A DNA stretch of 26,120 bases. Origin: an uncultured Flavonifractor sp. GTDB lineage: Bacteria > Bacillota > Clostridia > Oscillospirales > Oscillospiraceae. The notes under the pieces are model-generated. The model made no database searches and had not been told where the DNA came from. It saw only the letters and a program-made list of their open reading frames with translations. Where the stretch lies: assembly GCA_947384055.1 (NCBI GenBank), contig CANDFO010000028.1:1-26120 (forward strand), given 5' to 3'. Both the position numbers and the translations under genes were made by a program. Position 1 is the stretch's first letter, and each line of letters starts with the position of its first letter. Shown here piece after piece: positions 7,511 through 14,958 of this stretch.

Positions 7511-7904
7511 CTGTACTTTTCCACCTTTCATTCCTCTAGAATCATTCCCCAAACAGCGGCAGCCCTCAAAAGCCACGGCGGGCAGAAGGGAAAACCCCGG
7601 TACAGAGCAGGGCGGCGCAGGCGGACCTGACCGCCGGAACGTCTGCCGAGTGTTTTGACAACTGCCGCGAGGGACACGCTTATAGTAACAAAGCGGCGGT
7701 AAGAATGCAAGCATGCACACCGAAAAAAATGTGGAAAAACCGCGGGATTCCGCAAGAGGTAAAATCTGCTGTCGAAACGCTCCCCCAATAAATCGCGCCG
7801 GGACCGGCGGACGGCGGCGGTTGGGCTGACCGGCCCGCGGAACCGCAGGGGAGATGTCATGTCCGGGCGCCCCTCCACATAGAGTGTGGACAGGGGGTGG
7901 TCTT
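7511..7904. other. Divergent control region between nucleotidase and phosphate permease
   Basis: No gene in this 394-base gap. It holds the minus-strand nucleotidase promoter and a weaker plus-strand candidate: TTGACA at 7655-7660 with TATAGT at 7681-7686, and a long 20-base spacer. The two -10 regions overlap on opposite strands. If the plus-strand candidate is used, the two genes would compete for polymerase, or one regulator at about 7655-7710 could control both. Confidence 0.45.
7682..7710 (-). promoter_or_regulatory. Promoter for the 5'-nucleotidase gene
   Basis: On the minus strand: TTGCAT (7710-7705), a 17-base spacer ending in an extended -10 TG, then TACTAT (7687-7682). The implied untranslated leader is about 165 bases. 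Confidence 0.6.
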
Positions 7905-8936
7905 GTGTTTTTGTCCGGCACAGCGTTTTTTCTGGAGGCCCTTCGGGACCCGGTGCTGGGGCTGACGGCTCTGCTGGTGCTGGCTGTCATCCTGGTCAAC
8001 GGCTGGACTGATGCGCCTAACGCTATCGCCACAGTGGTCACAACCCAGGTATTGCCCTTCCGTCGGGCGGTGGCGCTGGCGGCGGCCTGCAATCTGCTGG
8101 GCGTGTGCTGTGCCACCGCCGCCGGCGCTGCCGTAGCCGAGACGCTGTACTCCATTGCTGATTTTGGCGGGGACGCCAGGTCGGCGCTTTCCGCCCTGTG
8201 CGCCGCCCTGTGTGCTATTGTGGTCTGGGCGGTGCTGGCCTGGCGCTTCGGTGTGCCCACCAGCGAGAGCCACGCCCTGATCGCCGGGGTAACGGGGGCC
8301 GCCCTGTCCCTTCCGGGCGGTCTGGCCCATGTGCGCCCGGAGGCCTGGGGACGGGTGCTGCTGGGACTGGGGCTGTCGGTGGGTCTGGGTCTCTGGGGAG
8401 GCCGGGCCTGCGCCGCCCTGCTCCGGCACAGCCGCCGGGACATGGCCTTTTTCCGCCGGGGGCAGGTCGCCGGAGCCGCGGCGATGGCCTTCCTCCATGG
8501 GGCGCAGGACGGTCAAAAATTTATCGGGGTTTTTCTGCTGGGCTGTACCCTGGCCGGAGGCGGCAGGGAACCGGAGCGCTTTTCCGTCCCCCTGTGGCTG
8601 ATGGCTCTGTGCGCGGCGGTAATGGCCCTGGGCACCCTCATCGGCGGACGGCGGATTGTGGAAACCGTTGGCAGGGGGCTGGAAGGGCTTTCTCCCCGGG
8701 AGGGCTTTGCCGCCGACCTGGGGGGCGCGGCCTGTCTGACTGTGTGCACTCTGCTGGGCCTCCCGGTGAGCACCACCCACGCGAAAACCGCCGCCATTCT
8801 GGGCGCGGGGACCTGCGCGGCCGGCGGCAGGGGCCGGGGGGCGGCCAGGGAGATCCTGCTCACCTGGCTGCTGACTTTTCCCGGCTGCGGCCTGATGGGT
8901 TTTTTTCTCTCCAGACTCTTTCGCATGGCCGGGTAA
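7905..8936 (+). CDS. PiT-family inorganic phosphate permease
   Basis: A 343-residue polytopic membrane protein of the PiT family (cation-coupled phosphate uptake). The two family signatures are visible: GWTDAPNA at about 33-40, corresponding to the GANDxAN motif with D36 and N39, and HGAQDGQKF at 198-206. The paired inner repeats PTSESHALIAGVTGA (about 118-132) and LPVSTTHAKTAAILGAG near the C-terminus are also typical. Many hydrophobic segments run throughout. GTG at 7905 was chosen because GGGGG lies about 9 bases upstream and the membrane protein begins at once; an ATG at 7854 would add an unlikely cysteine/proline-rich leader. No PhoU-like partner gene adjoins. Its divergent neighbour is a secreted nucleotidase, so I infer uptake of phosphate released outside the cell. 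Confidence 0.92.
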   Translation: MFLSGTAFFLEALRDPVLGLTALLVLAVILVNGWTDAPNAIATVVTTQVLPFRRAVALAAACNLLGVCCATAAGAAVAETLYSIADFGGDARSALSALCAALCAIVVWAVLAWRFGVPTSESHALIAGVTGAALSLPGGLAHVRPEAWGRVLLGLGLSVGLGLWGGRACAALLRHSRRDMAFFRRGQVAGAAAMAFLHGAQDGQKFIGVFLLGCTLAGGGREPERFSVPLWLMALCAAVMALGTLIGGRRIVETVGRGLEGLSPREGFAADLGGAACLTVCTLLGLPVSTTHAKTAAILGAGTCAAGGRGRGAAREILLTWLLTFPGCGLMGFFLSRLFRMAG

Positions 8937-9260
8937 CATGATATAATATGTGCCAAGCGCCCGCTCCCCGGCCCCGCCGGGAGCCTCAAACGGCGGCGCG
9001 GCATTCTGCTTTCGCCCTATCATAGGCTCTGTTTAAAAAATGAGAATATGACCGGCAGCGAAAAATTTTCATGCCAGGCAAGAGATTTTTCGCAGGCATA
9101 CTGACGTATGGCAAGAAAAAGTCGCGCTGTCAGGGCGGGAAAAGGCTTTCTGTTTGGGCGTTTGAACGTTCTCCAGACAAGGCCCGGCCGCAAAGCCCGA
9201 TATTATACGAAATTCCAAGCCTGCGCCGCGCATACCACATATCACAAAGGAAGCGATTCT
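8937..9260. repeat. Gene-free stretch carrying a TGAC-loop repeat
   Basis: No credible gene in these 324 bases. An extended -10 (TGATATAAT, ending at 8947) follows the permease stop but has no clear -35 box. Positions 9097-9138 mirror 241-282: a short stem with a TGAC loop (9097-9101/9106-9110), then ATGGCAAG, then CAGGGCGG at exactly the same distance (26 bases) from the loop. The arms differ but still pair. This looks like a second copy of an interspersed structured repeat. No terminator for the permease is evident. Confidence 0.5.
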
Positions 9261-9935
9261 ATGAGCACGCCCTATCAAGCCGTCATTTTTGACTTGGACG
9301 GCACCCTGCTGGATACGCTGGACGACCTGGCAGACAGCGTCAACTACGCACTGTCTCTGCACGGCCTGCCGGAGCGGAGCCGGGAAGAGACCCGCAGCTT
9401 TGTGGGCAACGGCGTGGGACGCCTGCTCCACCTGGCCGTGCCCGCGGGCACGGCTCCGGAGCTGGAGGCCCGGTGCCTGTCGGTATTCCGCGCTCACTAT
9501 CTGAACAATATGGAAAACAAAACCGCGCCCTATCCCGGCGTACTGAAGCTGCTGGACGCCCTGACCGCCCGCCGCATTCCCTTTGCCGTGGTGTCCAACA
9601 AATTTGACGGTGCAGTAAAAGGGCTGTGCACGGACTATTTCGGCGGACGGGTTCCCGTCGCCATCGGGGAATCCCAGGGGGTAGCCCGCAAGCCCGCCCC
9701 GGATACGGTATTCCGGGCCCTGGAGGAGCTGGGGGCGGAGACCGCCGGCGCGGTGTACGTGGGAGACTCCGACGTGGATATTCAGACCGCCCGGAACGCG
9801 GGCCTGCCCTGCCTGTCAGTAAGCTGGGGATTCCGAAGCCGCGCCTTCCTCCAGGCCAACGGCGCGGAGCGCATTGTGGACTCTGTCCAAGACCTGACCG
9901 CTCTGCTGACCGGCGGGCTATCCACCGAATCTTGA
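9261..9935 (+). CDS. HAD-superfamily phosphatase, phosphoglycolate-phosphatase-like
   Basis: A 224-residue cytoplasmic HAD hydrolase of the Gph/PGMB type. Motif I is DLDGTLLDT (nucleophile D11, acid/base D13), motif II is VVSNK (about 110-114), the motif III lysine is K144 in RKPAPDT, and motif IV is VGDSDVD (D169, D173). A helical cap lies at about residues 20-85. All catalytic residues are present. The family dephosphorylates small phospho-metabolites such as 2-phosphoglycolate; the real substrate cannot be read from sequence. ATG at 9261 has AAAGGAAG 9 bases upstream. The ORF stays open to 9108, but that part is repeat sequence. It is a single gene ended by the large hairpin at 10003-10059. 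Confidence 0.9.
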   Translation: MSTPYQAVIFDLDGTLLDTLDDLADSVNYALSLHGLPERSREETRSFVGNGVGRLLHLAVPAGTAPELEARCLSVFRAHYLNNMENKTAPYPGVLKLLDALTARRIPFAVVSNKFDGAVKGLCTDYFGGRVPVAIGESQGVARKPAPDTVFRALEELGAETAGAVYVGDSDVDIQTARNAGLPCLSVSWGFRSRAFLQANGAERIVDSVQDLTALLTGGLSTES

Positions 9936-10002
9936 TTTTTTAGGGCCTGAACAGGTTCTTACCGGCCTTATGGCAGAGCGCCTCCGGGCCGGACACAGTC
10001 AG

Positions 10003-10059
10003 AAAACACAACAGCGGGACCGGGCCGTCTGTCGGCCTCCGGTCCCGCTGTTGTGTTTT
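10003..10059. terminator. Bidirectional terminator between convergent genes
   Basis: A perfect 21-bp inverted repeat (10003-10023/10039-10059) with a 15-base loop. It has an A-run on the left and a T-run on the right, so it is a complete intrinsic terminator on each strand. It sits between the HAD gene (plus) and the solute-binding lipoprotein gene (minus). Confidence 0.9.
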
Positions 10060-10102
10060 GATCTCTGGGACAATCAATCCCCAGCGCACCGTCGGAGGAG
10101 GC

Positions 10103-11419
10103 TCAGCCCAGCGTCTCGTCCTGGAGCCTGTCAAAGGCGGCCATGCACTCGTCCACTGTAGCGCCGTTCAGCAGCTCCCGCACAATCAGGCAGGTATTCC
10201 CCCACTGCTCCACCTTCATGCCCGCGTTGGACCCAAGCACATAGATGCCCTCCTCAATCCTGGCATTGAGGGGCTCCAGAGCGGGAACGCACTCCACCGA
10301 AACATTCCGCGAGGGAGAGATCACCCGGTTCGTCTCCGAGTAAACCTGGAGGGCTTCATCCGACACCATAATGTCCAGCACGCGCATGGCGTCTTCCGCA
10401 TGTTCCGCGTCGGCGCCGACGGCAAATCCGGTCATGGGCATCACCGGCATCTGTCCCCTGCTGCTGGGGAACCCGATCACCCGCATCTCAAAGTCTGTCT
10501 TTCCATAGGCGGTCTCCGTGTTCGCCGCTCCCCAGTAGGCCATGACGATGGGGGTCTTCTGGGCCAGAAAATCCGGTCCCTCCGCCTCGATCGCCTCGCT
10601 GACGCGGGCCTTCTCCACGTCAATATACCCCCGGTCGATCAGTTCCTGAAGAAATTCAAACCCGGGCCGCATATAATCGCTGTACCTGGCCTCCCCTCTG
10701 TTGAGCGCCGCGATCTCTGCCTCCGTGTTGCCGCCGTTGTAGAGGTCCGCGTAAGCCAGCGCAAATACAAAGGTTTCCAGCCACCAGCGGTTTGCCCCAA
10801 TGGGCGTTTCAACGCCGTTTTCCTGGAACACCCGGCAGCACTCCAGGAACTCCTCCGGCGTCTCCGGCAAATCCAGGCCGCAGCGGTCAAACATATCCTT
10901 GTTGATAAACAGGCCGTAGGCAACCACCTCCTGGGGGATCGCTACCAGCTTGCCGTCCACAGTATTGGCAGTCCGGATAATCTCCCGCAGGTTTTTCGCG
11001 CTCTCCAGCCCCGACAGATCCATCAGCCTTTCCTCCGCGCCCAAGAGCAGAATCGTATCCGGATTGAGCAGGTACAGATCGTCCATATCATTGCGCACCC
11101 GGTCCAGGGCTACCTCGTCATAGGTCTTGTCCTGGTAGCTTTCCGCCGTATAAGTCCTGTAGGCCACACTCACGCCAAGCGCTTCCTCCGCCATCGCCAC
11201 GGTCAGGTCCGACGCGCTCCTCGCCACATTCTCCGCGTCCGGGTCGGTCTTCTCCATAGGGCTGAACAAATTGACCGTCCGCTGGGACTGCTCCTCCGCG
11301 GTGAGCAGATTTTTGGAATCCCGGCTGTCTCCACAGGCAGCCAGCGCCGCAGCCACAAGCACCGCCAGGCAGACGGCCGTCCACCGCCGGATGCCGCTGT
11401 TCTCCACATTTCTCATCAT
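10103..11419 (-). CDS. Extracellular solute-binding lipoprotein (ABC family 1 type)
   Basis: A 438-residue lipoprotein with an arginine-containing start, a hydrophobic core and a lipobox LAAC (C29). The body has the pattern of family 1 (sugar-type) solute-binding proteins: DLYLLNPDTILLL, DGKLVAIPQEV, YGLFINKDMFDRCGLDLPETPEEF, MPMTGFAVGADAEH and a C-terminal helical lobe. The start is set by an ATGA overlap with the kinase stop; another ATG one codon later fits the RBS GGGGAAAGG as well. No permease or ATPase gene lies in the window. The tight coupling to a membrane hybrid kinase suggests that it feeds ligand information to the kinase, or serves a transporter encoded elsewhere. Ligand unknown. 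Confidence 0.88.
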   Translation of the reverse strand: MMRNVENSGIRRWTAVCLAVLVAAALAACGDSRDSKNLLTAEEQSQRTVNLFSPMEKTDPDAENVARSASDLTVAMAEEALGVSVAYRTYTAESYQDKTYDEVALDRVRNDMDDLYLLNPDTILLLGAEERLMDLSGLESAKNLREIIRTANTVDGKLVAIPQEVVAYGLFINKDMFDRCGLDLPETPEEFLECCRVFQENGVETPIGANRWWLETFVFALAYADLYNGGNTEAEIAALNRGEARYSDYMRPGFEFLQELIDRGYIDVEKARVSEAIEAEGPDFLAQKTPIVMAYWGAANTETAYGKTDFEMRVIGFPSSRGQMPVMPMTGFAVGADAEHAEDAMRVLDIMVSDEALQVYSETNRVISPSRNVSVECVPALEPLNARIEEGIYVLGSNAGMKVEQWGNTCLIVRELLNGATVDECMAAFDRLQDETLG

Positions 11420-13992
11420 GAATCCTTTCCCCTCATACATTGTCTGATAGTCTGTTTCAGCAGCTCAATATCCAGCGGCTTCGCCACATGCGCGTCCATA
11501 CCGGCGGCCAGCGCCGCTCTCTCGTCCTCGGCGAAGGCGTTTGCCGTCATAGCGATAATGGGAATGCAGGCCGCATCCGCCCGGGGCAGGGCGCGGATGG
11601 CTCTCGCGGCGTCGTGGCCGTTCATAACCGGCATCTGAACATCCATCAGAATCGCGTCAAACTCGCCTTTTTCCGCCTGCCGGAAGCGCTCCACCGCCAG
11701 CTGGCCATTTTCGACAATCTCGCAGGCGGCTCCCTCCAGCTCCAGGAGCTCCGCCAGGATTTCCGCATTAATCTCGTTGTCCTCCGCTGCCAGGAAGCGC
11801 AGCCTCTCCAGCGTGACGACGGACTCGGGCTCCGGACGCCGCTCCTCTTTTCCGGCATCCGCCCATATCTCCCCAATTTTCTCCATAAACGCGGAGACGA
11901 AAAACGGTTTGACCAGAATATTCCCGCCGACGGCCGAAACCGCCGACTCGAGCTCCTCTGCCTCGTCGCATTCCGCCAAAAACAGGATGGGCACGGCGGC
12001 CGGAAGAACCGCCCCTATGTCCTTTGCCGCCTGGACACCGTCCATGTCCGGGGCGTCCCAGTCCAGCAGAATCAGCTGGCACTCCCCGCCGTTCCGGAGC
12101 CAGTCCACCGCCTCCTCCGGACCGCCGGCCGCTTTCAGCTGCACCCCTGTATCCTCCATGAGCGTCCGTATGCTCTCCCGGCTCTCCGGGTCCCCGTCTA
12201 TCACCAGAATTTGGGAGATGCCCCGTTCCGTCCAAAACTGCCGGTCTGCCTTCCCCTCCTGAATGCGCAGCTCCAGCTCTACCCGGAACAGGGAGCCCCG
12301 GTTCACTTCACTGGACACCTCAATGGTTCCGCCCATAAGTTCCACAATACTCTTGGTGATTGCCATGCCCAGCCCCGTGCCCTGCACCTTATTGGTGGTG
12401 CTGTTTTCCGCCCGGGTAAAGGCGTCAAAGATTCTCTCCAGGTACTCCGGCGTCATGCCGTAGCCGTCGTCCTCCACCTCAATCCGGATGTGCTCATACT
12501 GGCTGGAGCGCTGCTTCAACCCAATGATGCGCAGCCAGATATGACCGCCCTCCGGCGTATACTTTACCGCGTTGGAGAGGAGGTTGATCAAAATCTGATT
12601 CAGCCGTGTCTCATCCCCCACCAGGTATTCGTGCCGGATGCCGGTCACATCCAGATGGAACTCCTGCCGCCGTGCCCTGGCCATGGGCTGAATAATCGCG
12701 TCCACGGAGGAGATCACGTCGTTCAGCGCGAACTCCTCCAGATTAAGCACTACCTTTCCGCTCTCGATTTTGGACACATCCAGAATGTCATTGATCAGGC
12801 TGAGGAGGTGCTGGCCGGAGGCCGTAATCTTCCGGGTGTATTCCCGGACCTTCGACGGATTCCCGGCATCCCTGTCCAGAAGGGTTGTAAAACCCAGCAC
12901 CGCATTCATGGGCGTACGGATGTCGTGGGACATATTGGACAGGAAGGTCGTCTTGGATTCGCTGGCAATCTGTGCGGCCTGCAGCGCCTCCGCCAGCTGC
13001 TGGCTGTGGAGCTTCCGCTCGGCCTCCTGCTCCTTTCGGATTTTATCCTGCTGCCTCCAGCTGAGATAGTACAGGGCAATGCACAGGAGAAAGGCCGTCA
13101 GCATTGACGCTACAACAAACAGAATATTTTGATTGACGGTCCGGCCTTCCCGCTGGATGGCTTCCACGGGCACATAGCCCACCAGAAAAATCGTTCCACC
13201 ATTGACCGTCCACATATAGTTCAGGGCCTGCTCTTTCCGGATATCGTGGTAAAACAGGATATCCTGCCCGGTCTCCAGACAGCGGTCCACCTCTGCCCGA
13301 ATCTCCGGGTCCTGAATGTTGTTTGCCCGGTAGAAATCGGCCAGATTCAGGTGGCCCGCGCTACGCATGCCCATTCCCTTGGGCTTCAGAACAAACCGTT
13401 CGCTCACCGCGTCCATAATGTACAGGGTCGCCTGCTTGTTGTAGAACCCATCCGGGAGGGAGCGGTCAATGGCGTCATAGACAAATTCGGCATAGAGCGT
13501 TCCCAGCTCCTGTCCGTCCCGCACAACGGGACATTTTACAGAGTAGGACCATGTGCCCATATAGTTCAGATAGGACTGAGAAACCGGCAGTCCCATGACC
13601 GTTCCGCCCGCAGAAAAATCCAGCCCCTCCTCGGTAAACGGCTCCCCGGTATTGCAGATGCCCTCTGTCTCCCCTGCCAGGATCAGCGCCATCTTTGACA
13701 CGGTCTGATTTTTTTCACAGGCACGGATATAAGCCTCCGGGTCCTCTGCCCGGCTGAGCTCCTGGGCAATCAGCGTCTGAAATTCCACCTGGCTGCGCAG
13801 AATCGCCTCAATGGTGCACTGGATCAGGTCCAGGCTCTCGCTCAGGCTCTGAATCGCCGCCTCGGACATCTCCCGGGAGGTTTTCCGCGATATCATATAC
13901 ACAACCGTGCCCAAAATACAAAAAACCAATACGATGGAAAGGAGCAAGGGCGTTCCCCTCCATCTCTCCCGTTTGTTCGGCGTCTCTTTCAT
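11416..13992 (-). CDS. Hybrid sensor histidine kinase with two receiver domains
   Basis: An 858-residue membrane kinase. A first membrane segment lies at about 15-34, an extracellular sensor of roughly 250 residues (probably Cache-like) follows, and a second membrane segment is at about 289-310. Then come a short coiled coil, a HisKA domain with phospho-acceptor H356 (SHDIRTPMNAVLGF), and HATPase_c (N box LLSNAVKYTP, G1 DDGYGM, G2 GTGLGMAI). Receiver 1 (about 594-710) has a candidate D644 but reads IDGD where two adjacent acids are usual, and has A673 at the usual Thr/Ser position, so it may be degenerate. Receiver 2 (about 732-853) is intact (E737/D738, D784, T817, K838). No DNA-binding output is adjacent. 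GGAG lies 7 bases before the ATG. The stop overlaps the lipoprotein start. Confidence 0.93.
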   Translation of the reverse strand: MKETPNKRERWRGTPLLLSIVLVFCILGTVVYMISRKTSREMSEAAIQSLSESLDLIQCTIEAILRSQVEFQTLIAQELSRAEDPEAYIRACEKNQTVSKMALILAGETEGICNTGEPFTEEGLDFSAGGTVMGLPVSQSYLNYMGTWSYSVKCPVVRDGQELGTLYAEFVYDAIDRSLPDGFYNKQATLYIMDAVSERFVLKPKGMGMRSAGHLNLADFYRANNIQDPEIRAEVDRCLETGQDILFYHDIRKEQALNYMWTVNGGTIFLVGYVPVEAIQREGRTVNQNILFVVASMLTAFLLCIALYYLSWRQQDKIRKEQEAERKLHSQQLAEALQAAQIASESKTTFLSNMSHDIRTPMNAVLGFTTLLDRDAGNPSKVREYTRKITASGQHLLSLINDILDVSKIESGKVVLNLEEFALNDVISSVDAIIQPMARARRQEFHLDVTGIRHEYLVGDETRLNQILINLLSNAVKYTPEGGHIWLRIIGLKQRSSQYEHIRIEVEDDGYGMTPEYLERIFDAFTRAENSTTNKVQGTGLGMAITKSIVELMGGTIEVSSEVNRGSLFRVELELRIQEGKADRQFWTERGISQILVIDGDPESRESIRTLMEDTGVQLKAAGGPEEAVDWLRNGGECQLILLDWDAPDMDGVQAAKDIGAVLPAAVPILFLAECDEAEELESAVSAVGGNILVKPFFVSAFMEKIGEIWADAGKEERRPEPESVVTLERLRFLAAEDNEINAEILAELLELEGAACEIVENGQLAVERFRQAEKGEFDAILMDVQMPVMNGHDAARAIRALPRADAACIPIIAMTANAFAEDERAALAAGMDAHVAKPLDIELLKQTIRQCMRGKDS

Positions 13993-14350
13993 CGGCTGTC
14001 TCCATTCCTCCGCATTGGAAAAGCGGCACCCGGGTATTCGTAAAATCTGTATTTATAACCGGGAACGCAGTCTGAACCAATAAGACCCTGCCACCGGGCC
14101 GGCAGTTTTTTCGCAGCCGCTGCCACTTGTGCGGATTGGCGGCGGAAGGCCCCCACAGACGGTATCCAGCAGTTGTGAGCAGGCTTCTGGCGTATGCGTT
14201 TTTACAAGAGCAGCCCGGCCCCTGAATCCTGCACTCCTATTATACTATTCTTTTCTTTTTTGTGTCAATAGCGGACGCATCTTCTGGGGAGACCGTCAAA
14301 ACCCTCACCTCCGTCCCGCCACGGCATAAGATAGTCTGGAGGTGGATATT
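13993..14350. other. Long leader and divergent region upstream of the hybrid kinase
   Basis: No gene. It contains a roughly 240-base kinase leader, the kinase promoter, and the RBS GGAGGTG of the plus-strand small membrane protein. Positions 14047-14063 repeat at 14094+600 (14694-14710) with one change in 17 bases, in the same orientation. No known riboswitch pattern was recognised. Confidence 0.4.
14239..14268 (-). promoter_or_regulatory. Promoter for the hybrid kinase / binding protein unit
   Basis: On the minus strand: TTGACA (14268-14263), an 18-base A-rich spacer, then TATAAT (14244-14239). The leader to the kinase ATG is about 240 bases. Confidence 0.75.
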
Positions 14351-14689
14351 ATGGCGGTTTGGATGGAAATTTTGCTGGCTCTGCTAGCGGCGGCAGGGCT
14401 CCTGGCCCTGGGATGGATTCTCTTTGGGAAGCTGGTAACGCCTGCGGGAATACATACGCGGGTATACGCGGTGATTCCCGCCTCCGGCGGCGGGGAGGGC
14501 CTGGAACAGGCGGTGGAGGGCCTGCTGTGGCTGCGGGGCGGTGAACTGGCACGGTTTTCCATTGTCATCGCCGACTGCGGCCTGAATCCCCAGGGCCGGG
14601 CCGCCGCCGCCGCGCTGTCTCTCCGGGGCGCGGCGGTCTGCCCCCTGGAAAGCCTGCCCGCCTGCCTGAGCGCCGGCCCCTCTGCTTAA
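14351..14689 (+). CDS. Small membrane-anchored hypothetical protein (112 aa)
   Basis: A 112-residue protein with one N-terminal membrane segment (about residues 4-27). A small soluble domain follows, with VYAVIPASGGGEGLEQAVEGLLWLRG and FSIVIADCGLNPQGRAAA. The alternating beta/alpha pattern resembles the start of a nucleotide-sugar transferase fold, but it is far too short for an enzyme and lacks catalytic motifs. Function unknown. GGAGG lies 8 bases before the ATG, which makes the call credible; a GTG three codons upstream is less well placed. It is alone on its strand, divergent from the hybrid kinase gene. The following 269 bases hold no gene. Confidence 0.62.
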   Translation: MAVWMEILLALLAAAGLLALGWILFGKLVTPAGIHTRVYAVIPASGGGEGLEQAVEGLLWLRGGELARFSIVIADCGLNPQGRAAAAALSLRGAAVCPLESLPACLSAGPSA

Positions 14690-14693
14690 AAGC

Positions 14694-14710
14694 CTGTATT
14701 CATAACCGGG
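14694..14710 (+). repeat. Second copy of a 17-base direct repeat
   Basis: CTGTATTCATAACCGGG here matches 14047-14063 at 16 of 17 positions. Both lie in gene-free DNA next to different genes, so they may be the ends of a larger interspersed repeat. Confidence 0.4.
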
Positions 14711-14894
14711 GGGATGCCGGCTGGACAGGGATTTTTCTGCCAGATAAAAATTGATACGATATGGCGGGAAATGGCTGGCCAGTCCGCATTCAACGGTTGT
14801 GAATGCAGGTTTTCGGACTTTGGCGGATGTCCCTGGATTCCGCTCCATGCACAGACCCTGCCGGAAAAGTATTCCAATTTATGCAGGATGGATA

Positions 14895-14924
14895 TTGGAC
14901 CGGCGGCTTCTCCTGTGATACAAT
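14895..14924 (+). promoter_or_regulatory. Promoter for the aldo/keto reductase gene
   Basis: TTGGAC at 14895-14900, an 18-base spacer, and TACAAT at 14919-14924 with an extended -10 TG. The leader to the ATG is about 28 bases. Confidence 0.6.
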
Positions 14925-14958
14925 ATAGCGGCAGATCAATACGAAAAGGAGGACCAGC

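Noticed and set aside
7511..8443. N-terminal extension of the nucleotidase frame
   Set aside because: It is Arg/Pro/Ser-rich, antisense to the phosphate permease, and would bury the evident signal peptide at 7510.
9162..9172. GAACGTTC palindrome as a regulator site before the HAD gene
   Set aside because: An 8-base palindrome within repeat-like DNA, without a promoter nearby, is too weak to support.
11440..13107. Plus-strand 555-codon open frame opposite the hybrid kinase
   Set aside because: Antisense shadow: no RBS, no recognisable domain, and low-complexity His/Arg/Leu composition.
13808..14080. Minus-strand 90-codon frame overlapping the kinase start
   Set aside because: An ATG follows a GGAGG, but the product has no recognisable domain and lies out of frame over the kinase gene, whose own ATG has a usable GGAG.
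13993..14238. Riboswitch in the long kinase leader
   Set aside because: No known aptamer core (TPP, SAM, c-di-GMP, cobalamin, glycine) or terminator-antiterminator pair was recognised; only a short repeat was seen.
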